Shown here: positions 23,993 through 31,014 of the stretch, in pieces
How the letters are laid out: every line of letters begins with the position of its first letter
How positions within the stretch are numbered: position 1 is the stretch's first letter
Source of the DNA: a virus
Strand: one strand, 5' to 3'
Virus record (IMG/VR): IMGVR_UViG_3300024520_000198
Location: 1-39,399 of that record
DNA length: 39,399 nt
Made by a program: the position numbers and the translations under genes
Notes under the pieces: generated by a model
Databases searched by the model: none
The model's input: only the letters and a program-made list of their open reading frames with translations
What the model was told of the DNA's origin: nothing

Positions 23993-24309
23993 TGATGTCT
24001 CACAAGGATTGCGAAGAATGGGCAGCGATGATAGCCCAAATGCAAGACGATCCAAGTTATCATCCAACTTATAACAAGAAAGGAGTTAGAACAGAAATGC
24101 CAGAATTAAATAGACCTTTAGACACAATGGACGAAGTAGCTTATCGCGAACTTCAAAAAGAAAATGAAAGATTAAAATTTAAAAATGAAAAACTGCACGA
24201 ACATAATGAAAAAATAACTAAAGAAATTTTTGAATTACGTCAGGATAATAAAAAGTTAGCCCACGAAGTTGAAGATCGGGTAGACCGAATGAGAAAGGCG
24301 GGGCTGTAA
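23992..24309 (+). CDS. Coiled-coil protein (105 aa)
   Basis: A 105-residue protein. After a short N-terminal region with PSYHPTYNKKG, residues about 48-100 form a long charged coiled coil (ELQKENERLKFKNEKL and onward). Two adjacent ATG codons are available at the start. It is coupled to the next gene by TAATG. No enzymatic motif; a scaffold or adaptor is possible. Confidence 0.55.
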   Translation: MMSHKDCEEWAAMIAQMQDDPSYHPTYNKKGVRTEMPELNRPLDTMDEVAYRELQKENERLKFKNEKLHEHNEKITKEIFELRQDNKKLAHEVEDRVDRMRKAGL

Positions 24310-24512
24310 TGACAGAGTTTACCAAAAAAGGAGATTCTTATAGTGTCTATCCAACGTACCAAAACTATTGGATTGAAAGTAAACCCTATGGTCATCAGAT
24401 TAGAATTGCAACTGAGACTGGAACACATACTATTGATTTAAAATGGCCTGATCGAGAAAGAGATAAAAGGACAGGAAGGGTGACTGACAAATGGAAAAAA
24501 AATTCGAAGTAA
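24309..24512 (+). CDS. Small phage protein, unknown function (67 aa)
   Basis: A 67-residue protein with beta-prone, aromatic N-terminal two thirds (SYSVYPTYQNYWIESK, then TGTHTIDLKWPD) and a basic tail. Its 3' end overlaps the next methyltransferase gene by 22 bases. No family recognised. Confidence 0.5.
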   Translation: MTEFTKKGDSYSVYPTYQNYWIESKPYGHQIRIATETGTHTIDLKWPDRERDKRTGRVTDKWKKNSK

Positions 24513-25207
24513 AACGAGGAGAAACAAATTTAACTTTTAAAAGATATTGGAGAGCTTTTCCAGAAATAGAATCTTATCTTACAAAACATCTTAAACCTAG
24601 CGATAAAATTTTAGAAATTGGTCCAGGTCAATCACCCTTTAAAGAGGCGACTCACTTCATAGGATTTGATGAAGGGGAAAGTAAACACTATCCCAATTTT
24701 ACTAAGTGTGATATCTCAGAAGAAAAGATTCCTTTCGAAGATAAATACTTTGACTTTGTTTATTGTCGTCACGTTCTAGAAGATATTGCAAGTCCAACCC
24801 ACGCTTTAAGAGAAATTATGAGAACTTGTAAGAAAGGATATATAGAAACTCCTTCTCCTTTAGCTGAAATCTGGGACTTTGCGGAATCACCCTACGGAGA
24901 ATATAAAGGCTATTGTCATCACCGATATTTTATTTGGAACAACGGACAGTTAAATGTCATGGCTAAATATCCTATGGTAGATCAACTTATGTTTAATAAA
25001 CAAAGTGCTAAAGCATTATTAGATGATCCTTATAATTGGATATCCCCTTTCTTTTTTGAAAATACATTTAAGTTTAAACTTCACCAACACGGTTTTAATA
25101 AAGAATTTATACTCAACCATGCAAAAACTTATGCTGACTGTATAAACACTGCCGTCGCTGATGGAGTTAAACAATCTAAACATTTTAAAGGAGTTATTAA
25201 TGCCTGA
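24491..25207 (+). CDS. SAM-dependent methyltransferase (Methyltransf_11-like)
   Basis: A 238-residue class I methyltransferase. Motif I is ILEIGPGQSPF (about residues 40-50), strand 2 ends in IGFDEGES, motif II/III is KCDISEEKIPFEDKYFDFVYC with HVLEDI, the layout of Methyltransf_11 enzymes acting on small molecules or lipids. No target-recognition domain for DNA is seen. AGGAAGGG lies upstream of the ATG. It opens a chain of seven overlapping genes (to 29.2 kb) with nucleases, a sulfotransferase and oxygenases. Substrate unknown. Confidence 0.8.
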   Translation: MEKKFEVKRGETNLTFKRYWRAFPEIESYLTKHLKPSDKILEIGPGQSPFKEATHFIGFDEGESKHYPNFTKCDISEEKIPFEDKYFDFVYCRHVLEDIASPTHALREIMRTCKKGYIETPSPLAEIWDFAESPYGEYKGYCHHRYFIWNNGQLNVMAKYPMVDQLMFNKQSAKALLDDPYNWISPFFFENTFKFKLHQHGFNKEFILNHAKTYADCINTAVADGVKQSKHFKGVINA

Positions 25208-25790
25208 TCGTAGATCTGCAGAAGCTATAAGAGAAAGCCAAATTGAATTTGATTTCATTAATAAACATGGAATGAAAATTTGTAGAGGTTGCAAAAAAAT
25301 GAAAGCTAAAGAATTTTTTAAAACACAGAAAAGTCGACCTCATGGAATTGGTTCTCATTGTAAAGACTGCGCTAAGATTAGTCAGAGACAATATATGAAC
25401 AGTGAACATGGTTATTTTACTGAAATGTTAAATAGTATGAGAAAAGCTTTAAGAAAAGGAAGAGTTGGTATGGTTGAGTTTCAAACTCAAGAAGATCTTC
25501 TTGACCTATGGAGAGAGCAACAAGAAATGTATGGAAATTTCTGTCCAGGTACAGGAAGGCCCTTAACAATGATTAGAAATATTATTACAGGTAATAATAA
25601 TAGAATACCTACGAATCTATCCCCTGATAGAATTCTAAATTGGGAAGGTTATACTAGAATTAATACCATCTTTGTATCTTGGGAATATAATAATATGAAA
25701 AATAATCTTACCCCTGAAATTGCTATTAACTTTTTACATATGGTGAAAGAAAGATTTGGAGATATTGGAGTTAGTCATGAAATGGAATAA
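25200..25790 (+). CDS. HNH / endonuclease VII-like nuclease
   Basis: A 196-residue protein from ATG 25200, with AAGGAG seven bases upstream. Two CxxC knuckles (C28, C31 in ICRGCKKMK; C54, C57 in HCKDC) form a zinc site, as in endonuclease VII-like and homing-type HNH enzymes. The catalytic-type C-terminal half has NLSPDRILN (about 139-147) and SWEYNNMKNNLT (about 160-171), resembling the DRI...N...N pattern of the HNH fold. It may be a recombination nuclease or a freestanding homing nuclease; its fit inside a coupled operon favours the former. Confidence 0.65.
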   Translation: MPDRRSAEAIRESQIEFDFINKHGMKICRGCKKMKAKEFFKTQKSRPHGIGSHCKDCAKISQRQYMNSEHGYFTEMLNSMRKALRKGRVGMVEFQTQEDLLDLWREQQEMYGNFCPGTGRPLTMIRNIITGNNNRIPTNLSPDRILNWEGYTRINTIFVSWEYNNMKNNLTPEIAINFLHMVKERFGDIGVSHEME

Positions 25791-26454
25791 GCGATTCACT
25801 TATCCTAAATCGACCCGGTCTCTGGTAGATGATGAAAGACACTACGACATAGGTAATGAAAAATTGCCATCGGTCACCACGATTCTAGCAGCCACAGAGA
25901 GCGACGAGAAGCGAGAAGCTATAGCTCGATGGAAATTGAAAGTAGGCGAAACTAAGGCAGAGGAAATTAAGAATGTGGCAGCAAAAAGAGGGACCAGCAT
26001 GCATAGTTATTTAGAACACCACATTAATGGAAAAGGATTATTAGATTTAACTGAGACTGGAATCGAGGCCGAACGTATGGCCCAGGTAATTAAAGAGAAA
26101 GGTTTTCCAGAACTAGAAGAGATATGGGGTTCTGAATGTGTGTTATTTTATCCTGAATTATACGCAGGACAGACAGATTTATGCGGTATTTATCAAGGTC
26201 GCGAAAGTATAATAGATTTTAAACAATCCAACAAGCCAAAACGTGAAGAGTATATTGGGGACTACTACCTTCAGTGCGCTGCTTATGCCACTGCTCATGA
26301 CTATAATTTTAAGACTAACATCGAGCAAGTTGTCATTCTTATGTGTACCCCTGACTTATATTTTCAAAGATTCATTTTAAATGGGGCAAGATTTAGGCAA
26401 GCAAAGTGGGAGTGGCTAAATAAAGTTGGACAATATTATGGCAACAAAAAATGA
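25777..26454 (+). CDS. PD-(D/E)XK exonuclease, RecB/Cas4-like
   Basis: A 225-residue nuclease from ATG 25777; a frame extending to 25756 would add only residues inside the preceding gene. It shows KLPSVTTIL, a helix with RGTSMHSYLEHH (H76), YAGQTDLCG (D134), SIIDFKQSNK (D147, K149) and YYLQCAAYA (Q166), the ordered motifs of RecB-like PD-(D/E)XK exonucleases. Phages use such enzymes for recombination or host DNA degradation. It overlaps the HNH-like gene by 14 bases and the sulfotransferase gene by four. Confidence 0.85.
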   Translation: MKWNKRFTYPKSTRSLVDDERHYDIGNEKLPSVTTILAATESDEKREAIARWKLKVGETKAEEIKNVAAKRGTSMHSYLEHHINGKGLLDLTETGIEAERMAQVIKEKGFPELEEIWGSECVLFYPELYAGQTDLCGIYQGRESIIDFKQSNKPKREEYIGDYYLQCAAYATAHDYNFKTNIEQVVILMCTPDLYFQRFILNGARFRQAKWEWLNKVGQYYGNKK

Positions 26455-27155
26455 TTGCAACACCTGGTTTTGTTTTTATTCATATGTTTCGTACGGGAGG
26501 AACTTCCATTAATAAGTTTATTAATGGTAAAAAACTTGGCTACCATAGACCTAGAAGTTTAATACCAAAAGAATATACACATCTCCCTGTAGTCGGAAAT
26601 GTACGTGATCCCTTCGACTGGTATGCGGATGTTTATTTTCATGCTTTAAATTTCCTTTATCCTATGAAGACTCCAACCTTTCTTAACTCTCTATTAGATT
26701 TCAAACGATACAGTTTTAAAGAAAGTATCCGAAGACTAGTTGATACTAGCTGGATGACAGCCAAAGATAAAGAAAAAAGTATGGCTCATTTCCCTGAGGA
26801 TTATAACTGGAAGATTACTTTAACAGATAATTTAAGAAAGAAAGATTTTCAATCTTATTTAGATAGTGACATGGGCTATCTGAGTTGGTTATTTAATTAT
26901 ATGTATAGTGATAAGGGCAGTTTAAATGGAATGACCTATTGTCGATTAGAACATTTAGAAGAAGACTGGGCTTCCTTTTTAAGTTTAAAAGAAGGGATAT
27001 CTCTCCCTCACTTGAATGCTATGTCTGGTGTAAATGATATTGTGGGTAAAGTTAAAGAACCTAAACCACAAGATTGTATGAGTCTTTACGATGATGACTT
27101 GATTAAATTAATTATGAAAAAAGATAAACCTTACTTTGATTTTTTTGGAATATGA
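26451..27155 (+). CDS. Sulfotransferase-like protein
   Basis: A 234-residue protein with the two signature parts of PAPS-dependent sulfotransferases. The 5'-phosphosulfate loop is FVFIHMFRTGGTSINKFI (about residues 7-24), and the 3'-phosphate site is GNVRDPFDWYADVYF (about 49-63). The central part is divergent but of the expected length. Such enzymes transfer sulfate to sugars, lipids or tyrosines; marine phages sometimes carry them, possibly to decorate capsid or cell surface. It sits between nuclease and U32-like genes with ATGA overlaps on both sides. Confidence 0.75.
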   Translation: MIATPGFVFIHMFRTGGTSINKFINGKKLGYHRPRSLIPKEYTHLPVVGNVRDPFDWYADVYFHALNFLYPMKTPTFLNSLLDFKRYSFKESIRRLVDTSWMTAKDKEKSMAHFPEDYNWKITLTDNLRKKDFQSYLDSDMGYLSWLFNYMYSDKGSLNGMTYCRLEHLEEDWASFLSLKEGISLPHLNAMSGVNDIVGKVKEPKPQDCMSLYDDDLIKLIMKKDKPYFDFFGI

Positions 27156-27970
27156 AAATATCCTGTTCAGCTAGAAAACATCCAACCTATCACATTAGAG
27201 ATTGGATCGACTTTGAACGTACTCATGCAAAGATGCATAGTCAGTTTCAATTTGATTATAAGGATATTGATTATGCGTTTGGACAAGTCGAAGGCAAGAG
27301 TATGTTGTGGGGTGGACGACTCTTTGACGGCGAGAACCTCACGCGAGTAGATCTCTATTGGATGTATAATCATGGCATTGGACTCAAGATGACCTTGTCT
27401 ACAAAACTCTTTACTGAGATAGACTATAAAGAAAGTAAATCTTTTTTAAAATATTATCATCGAAAAGGAAATGCAGTCATTGTGGCTAATGATACTTTGG
27501 CCCAACGCATCCATGAAGAATTCCCTGACTACGAAATAGAAGCGAGTTGTATTCTGGACACTGTGAATACCAAGAGTCTAGAAAAACGCAGAGCTATGAA
27601 TTGTTATGACATCATTGTGTTGCCCATTCATATGAATGATGACTTTAAATTTTTAAAAAGTATTAAAGATAAAAAGCAAATAAGATTATTTCTTAATGCA
27701 GAATGTTCCTATACATGTCCTAGTAAAGTATGTTATGGTTCTACCTCAAGAATTAATTCAGGAAGATTAGAAAAGGATAAGTTTAAATGCAGTCATTACG
27801 ATTTGAAAATGCCCCGTACATTTTATAATGATAAGATTAATTGGAGCCAGTTCTATTTTAATAAAGCTAAGTTTGATGAACTGGGGTTTGATAAATATAA
27901 ACTCGTGCCACCTTGGGAGGCACAACAAAGAACTAAATTAATGTATAAGGAGAAAAGACTATGGGCCTAA
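27152..27970 (+). CDS. Peptidase U32-like Fe-S protein, possible hydroxylase
   Basis: A 272-residue protein whose central and C-terminal parts follow the U32 pattern: VIVANDTLAQRI (about 109-120), EIEASCILDTVN, CYDIIVLPIHMNDDFKFLKSI, then RLFLNAECSYTCPSKVCYG. Cysteines 185, 189, 194 and 213 are placed like the four Fe-S ligands of U32 proteins. Known U32 members (RlhA, TrhP, UbiU/UbiV) are involved in RNA or quinone hydroxylation rather than proteolysis. A radical-SAM CxxxCxxC is not present. It is coupled to sulfotransferase and oxygenase genes, suggesting one modification pathway. The family call is from pattern memory and should be checked. Confidence 0.55.
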   Translation: MKISCSARKHPTYHIRDWIDFERTHAKMHSQFQFDYKDIDYAFGQVEGKSMLWGGRLFDGENLTRVDLYWMYNHGIGLKMTLSTKLFTEIDYKESKSFLKYYHRKGNAVIVANDTLAQRIHEEFPDYEIEASCILDTVNTKSLEKRRAMNCYDIIVLPIHMNDDFKFLKSIKDKKQIRLFLNAECSYTCPSKVCYGSTSRINSGRLEKDKFKCSHYDLKMPRTFYNDKINWSQFYFNKAKFDELGFDKYKLVPPWEAQQRTKLMYKEKRLWA

Positions 27971-28620
27971 CCAATTGGGAATTAGATCAAAAGACTATTG
28001 GTCGTGTGGTCTGTGCTCCTCTAACACTCCCTGATGATGTATTTAGTTGGGTTAAAAAAGCATGTTGGGATGCAAAGAAGAAAGCTAACAAAGCTAATAA
28101 AAAACTCATTGGTCATATCAAAGAAGAGTATTTCATTACCGAGCCTAACATTGCACAAAGCTTCAAAGATTTTCTAGGAAACCATGGTTTAGCTCATAGA
28201 CTCTGTAGAGAACATATCGAAAGAATTGATATCTTATCTGCGCCCCGACCTTTCTTTTTACCTCAACTGTGGTGTAACTTTCAAAAACGATACGAGTTTA
28301 ATCCTCCTCATGATCATTCCGGTGTCTTTTCCTTTGTGATCTTTGTAAAAATTCCTTACGATATAAAGAAAGAAGAAGCCTGTTTTCCTGAGATTGTGAC
28401 CGAAGAAAAAGCCTGGGGTAAGACTAACTACGCATCTAAGTTCGCTTTCTTATATCTTAACACGGCAGGCGCGATTCAATGTGATGCATTACGAGTGGAT
28501 AAGAGTTATGAAGGGAAGATGATTATCTTTCCTGCTAAACAAGTCCATATGGTCTTTCCTTTTTATACTAGTAAAGACTATCGTATTACTGTGTCGGGTA
28601 ATATAAAATTTAACGTATGA
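27961..28620 (+). CDS. 2-oxoglutarate/Fe(II)-dependent oxygenase, copy 4
   Basis: A 219-residue protein with a 2OG-FeII_Oxy_5-like core. The first ligand motif is EFNPPHDHSGVFSFVIFV, with HDH supplying iron ligands, and the distal part is GKMIIFPAKQVHMVFPF with Arg in KDYRITVSGN. The long insert between them is larger than in the other copies. AAGGAG lies seven bases before the ATG, and the gene overlaps the U32-like gene by ten bases and the next oxygenase by four. Two oxygenases in tandem suggest sequential modification of one substrate. Confidence 0.75.
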   Translation: MGLTNWELDQKTIGRVVCAPLTLPDDVFSWVKKACWDAKKKANKANKKLIGHIKEEYFITEPNIAQSFKDFLGNHGLAHRLCREHIERIDILSAPRPFFLPQLWCNFQKRYEFNPPHDHSGVFSFVIFVKIPYDIKKEEACFPEIVTEEKAWGKTNYASKFAFLYLNTAGAIQCDALRVDKSYEGKMIIFPAKQVHMVFPFYTSKDYRITVSGNIKFNV

Positions 28621-29180
28621 AAGAAGAAAAATTTAAATTAGATTCCTTTATTGGTGGATGGTATATCCCGGAGAAAATCTGTGATGACCTGGTCCAATTC
28701 TTTGAGTCTAATAAAGAGAGACAAAAACCGGGACAGTTTGGTGACCTGAAAGTTGATCCTAAAATTAAGTCTAGTACTGATATGCCCTTACGTGGTGATG
28801 ATACTCTGGTGGATGCGTACAATCGACATCTACAAAAGTGTCTCGAACTTTATATGAAAAAATACCCTGAAGTGAACGACCTCTATGCAGGTTTTAGTTC
28901 TGCCTTAGAAGGCTATAGTATTCAACGTTATCTCCCTGGTGAAGGGTATAAGAAATGGCATTGCGAACGAGACAAAGCGTGCCCGCGTATGCTGGTGTTC
29001 ATGACCTACTTAAATACGGTTAAGAACGGAGGGACACAGTTTAAATATCAAAATCTCTCGGCGCCCGCTACGAAGGGACTAACCCTGATATGGCCCACTG
29101 ACTTCACGCATGTGCATCGGGGTCAAGTTGCTACAAAAACGAAGTACATCATCACCGGATGGTATAATTATTTCCGGTAG
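28617..29180 (+). CDS. 2-oxoglutarate/Fe(II)-dependent oxygenase, copy 5 (prolyl-hydroxylase-like)
   Basis: A 187-residue oxygenase with a clear P4H-like core. The motifs are YKKWHCERD (His with downstream acidic ligand), MLVFMTYLNTVKNGGTQFKY, then GLTLIWPTDFTHVHRGQV with the distal His, followed by Lys/Arg and YIITGWYNYF. It is complete, closing the coupled operon that begins at the methyltransferase gene. It is followed by a 236-base non-coding region with iteron-like repeats. The substrate could be a virion protein, a host protein or a nucleic acid base. Confidence 0.83.
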   Translation: MKEEKFKLDSFIGGWYIPEKICDDLVQFFESNKERQKPGQFGDLKVDPKIKSSTDMPLRGDDTLVDAYNRHLQKCLELYMKKYPEVNDLYAGFSSALEGYSIQRYLPGEGYKKWHCERDKACPRMLVFMTYLNTVKNGGTQFKYQNLSAPATKGLTLIWPTDFTHVHRGQVATKTKYIITGWYNYFR

Positions 29181-29209
29181 CGAGCAGCGAGAGGCTGGGA
29201 ACGGGGGAA

Positions 29210-29347
29210 AAATGTAGAAAGGACCCCGCGTCAAATATAGCTTATTTGAGGGTAAAACCCAGAAATGTAGAAATGTAGAACGAAATGTAGAAGCTAGAAG
29301 TGTTGGCATTCCTCACTAATAGTATGTTTTTCTACATTTCTACATTT
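29210..29347. repeat. Iteron-like AAATGTAGAA repeats with long inverted repeat
   Basis: The ten-mer AAATGTAGAA occurs at 29210, 29263, 29271 and 29283 on the plus strand and in inverted form at 29330 and 29338. The tandem pair at 29263-29280 and the inverted pair at 29330-29347 are perfect 18-base complements separated by 49 bases. A further partial copy (ATGTAGAA) is at 29401. The whole region 29181-29416 lacks a gene. Such arrays mark replication origins or multi-site regulator binding; a transcript could also fold into a long stem. Confidence 0.8.
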
Positions 29348-29416
29348 TTATTTTTCATATCAATACAGCGCTTATATAAATAGATATTTAGACCCTATAT
29401 ATGTAGAATAAAAAGT

Positions 29417-29710
29417 ATGAGATTCTTAAGAAGAAAAAAGACTAAATACAAGCACATTGTAATCAACAAGAAGAAGTATTACTTCTACAAAATTATGTGG
29501 CTTGACATCGTTGGAGACTCAGCGCATGCTACAGCTGATGAGTTCGATAAGTTCGAATGCTCTAAGATGGTCTCGTTTGCATATATATACAAACGTACTA
29601 AGAAATTCATTTGGACTTTTGCTAGCTATGACTCGAAGGATGAGGCATATAGTGATAGGAACGTCTTCCCTACAGGGTGCATAACTGGTATACAGAAGAT
29701 TGATGTTTAG
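29417..29710 (+). CDS. Conserved marine-phage protein, unknown function (97 aa)
   Basis: A 97-residue basic protein with KYYFYKIMWLDIVGDS near the start and SYDSKDEAYSDRNVFPTGCI near the end. I recognise this WxDIxGDS ... SDRNVFPxG layout from small proteins of marine phages, but have no function for it. It is the first gene after the iteron-like repeats. Upstream it has an AT-rich region with TATATA but no convincing -35 box. The following Lys-rich frame begins just at its stop. Confidence 0.6.
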   Translation: MRFLRRKKTKYKHIVINKKKYYFYKIMWLDIVGDSAHATADEFDKFECSKMVSFAYIYKRTKKFIWTFASYDSKDEAYSDRNVFPTGCITGIQKIDV

Positions 29711-29759
29711 TAATATAAGTTGGTTGGACGAGGTAAAGTACTTTATGGAAGGAGGAAAA

Positions 29760-29855
29760 ATGCCTAATAAGAAAAAGACTAATAAGAAGAAGATGAAGAA
29801 AAGAAAAATTAAAAAGAAGAAATCTAAAGCAAAGAAAAGAAAAAACAAAAGATAA
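29760..29855 (+). CDS. Extremely Lys/Arg-rich micro-protein (31 aa)
   Basis: A 31-residue protein that is mostly Lys and Arg with a few Asn, Thr and Ser. AAGGAGG lies four bases upstream of this ATG. The same frame is open from an ATG at 29703 (adding 19 residues, MFSNISWLDEVKYFMEGGK), which overlaps the preceding stop, so a 50-residue form is also possible. The charge points to nucleic-acid binding, for example DNA condensation. The long minus-strand frame opposite it is a by-product of the Lys codons. Confidence 0.5.
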   Translation: MPNKKKTNKKKMKKRKIKKKKSKAKKRKNKR

Positions 29856-29930
29856 TTGGTTGACGAGTTGTTTCCATTTCTTTTTTATCTGGCTCTAGTT
29901 ATTATTTTAATCTGGGCTACGTTAGAGTAA
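29856..29930 (+). CDS. 24-residue membrane micro-protein, TTG start
   Basis: Directly after the stop of the Lys-rich gene a TTG opens a short frame encoding VDELFPFLFYLALVIILIWA, a single hydrophobic helix. Its stop overlaps the ATG of the next oxygenase (TAATG). The coupling pattern is the main support, and translation is uncertain. Confidence 0.3.
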   Translation: MVDELFPFLFYLALVIILIWATLE

Positions 29931-30505
29931 TGTTTTATACTGATAATTTTATTAGAGATAAGAACCTTTTAGAAGAGATTCAGAATGAAGATCTTTGGAA
30001 AAAGTTTGCCCCAGCAAATTATAATTGGTGGAATGGCAAAGGTAGACCTAGAAATATTTTTGAATTTATTATTGAAAATGTTTGGAAACATTATGGGCTG
30101 GTAGGAAAGGTTGCTGGCTTTGAATATTGGTCCAATCTATCTCCCCCTGGAGTTGGGATGGATTGGCATAATGATAAAGATGAGGCCGAGTGTAAATTTA
30201 ATAATAATATTGTTAGACCTACACTTGGTATGGTTTATTGGGTTGGCATAAAAGATTTGGAAGGTGGCTATCTGGATGTCAGATTAAATAATAAGATTGA
30301 AAGAATTAAACCAAAGTCAAATCGTTTGGTGGTGTTTAATACAGGTGAGCCTCATAGAGTCACCAAAGTTATATCTGGTTATCGTCGTGCTCTCTTGTGT
30401 AATCCTTGGAAAGTTAAGCCCTTAACATTTAAAAAGGGTGATCATGTGAATGCAAATTTTAATCGTGTGTTAGCGCCGGCTTGGGTAATACCGGAGCGTC
30501 GATAA
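29930..30505 (+). CDS. 2-oxoglutarate/Fe(II)-dependent oxygenase, copy 6
   Basis: A 191-residue oxygenase with the clearest ligand set of all: GMDWHNDKDE (HxD), LGMVYWVGIKDLEGGYLDV, then PKSNRLVVFNTGEPHRV (distal His) and YRRALLCNPW (Arg for 2-oxoglutarate). It resembles P4H-type hydroxylases common in marine phages. Its 3' end overlaps the minus-strand terminase small subunit by 47 bases, so the two genes are convergent. Substrate unknown. Confidence 0.82.
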   Translation: MFYTDNFIRDKNLLEEIQNEDLWKKFAPANYNWWNGKGRPRNIFEFIIENVWKHYGLVGKVAGFEYWSNLSPPGVGMDWHNDKDEAECKFNNNIVRPTLGMVYWVGIKDLEGGYLDVRLNNKIERIKPKSNRLVVFNTGEPHRVTKVISGYRRALLCNPWKVKPLTFKKGDHVNANFNRVLAPAWVIPERR

Positions 30506-30941
30506 TCTGTTTGTTATCTTCTAAGATTCTTTTCATTTTATCCATCAATTGATCAGCTGATAGATCTTCTATTTTATTATGATGAATGATTTTCTGTTCA
30601 ATGTATAGACCAGCTGCTTTCCCTCTAGCTACTTCAGCATTGGTTGCAGCAGACCAAGCACCTTTAGTTCTAGCTGAATCTCTAATCCTAGCTAGCTCGG
30701 CAATGTGTCTTTCATAAGTAATACCATATTTCTTTAAATACTCTTCTCTAATCTCTCCAATGTATTTAACTACTAATGGATATTGTTTTGGTGATTGTAG
30801 TTCAGACGCAGTTATGGTTGCTCTATCCTTTGAATATCCAGCTTCAACAGCACATTCAGTCGCTGTCTTACGTCCTTCATTAGTCACAATTAGATGGCAA
30901 AACTTAATTTGCATTTCTGTTAGTTTCTTTGGTAATCCCAT
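30459..30941 (-). CDS. terS: Terminase small subunit-like protein
   Basis: A 160-residue protein with the terminase small subunit (Terminase_2-like) pattern: LTEMQIKFCHLIVTNEGRKT, CAVEAGYSKDRATITASEL (an N-terminal helix-turn-helix DNA-binding domain, residues about 7-55), then VKYIGEIREEYLKKYGIT and a helical oligomerisation region. It would recognise the packaging site and hand DNA to the large subunit. Unusually it lies on the minus strand about 5 kb before the plus-strand large subunit gene. A candidate promoter places its transcription start almost at the ATG. Confidence 0.75.
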   Translation of the reverse strand: MGLPKKLTEMQIKFCHLIVTNEGRKTATECAVEAGYSKDRATITASELQSPKQYPLVVKYIGEIREEYLKKYGITYERHIAELARIRDSARTKGAWSAATNAEVARGKAAGLYIEQKIIHHNKIEDLSADQLMDKMKRILEDNKQIIDAPVLPKPALTHD

Positions 30942-30944
30942 TCA

Positions 30945-30977
30945 TTGACTTATAGAGTAATATACAGTAAATTGCAA
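30945..30977. promoter_or_regulatory. Divergent interleaved promoters, terminase small subunit and 31025 gene
   Basis: On the plus strand TTGACT (30945-30950) and TAAATT (30968-30973) are 17 bases apart. On the minus strand TTGCAA (30977-30972) and TATAAG (30954-30949) are also 17 apart. The minus-strand start site would fall within a base or two of the terminase ATG at 30941, and no Shine-Dalgarno is seen there. Confidence 0.5.
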
Positions 30978-30980
30978 CAG

Positions 30981-31014
30981 GTGGAGGGGGAGCGCTAGCG
31001 TTAACTTCCTCCAC
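30981..31014 (+). promoter_or_regulatory. 5'-leader hairpin before the 31025 gene
   Basis: GTGGAGG (30981-30987) pairs with CCTCCAC (31008-31014), and the loop contains the self-complementary CGCTAGCG. The predicted transcription start is at about 30980, so the RNA would begin with this hairpin, which could protect the transcript or control translation. Confidence 0.45.

Noticed and set aside
27152-27970. Radical SAM enzyme reading of the Cys-rich protein
   Set aside because: The Cys spacing is C-x3-C-x4-C and lies in the C-terminal half, not the CxxxCxxC near the N-terminus expected for radical SAM.
29519-29848. Minus-strand frame of 109 codons rich in Phe and Leu
   Set aside because: It is the complement of the Lys-rich micro-gene and the gene before it; the Phe runs are just reversed Lys codons.
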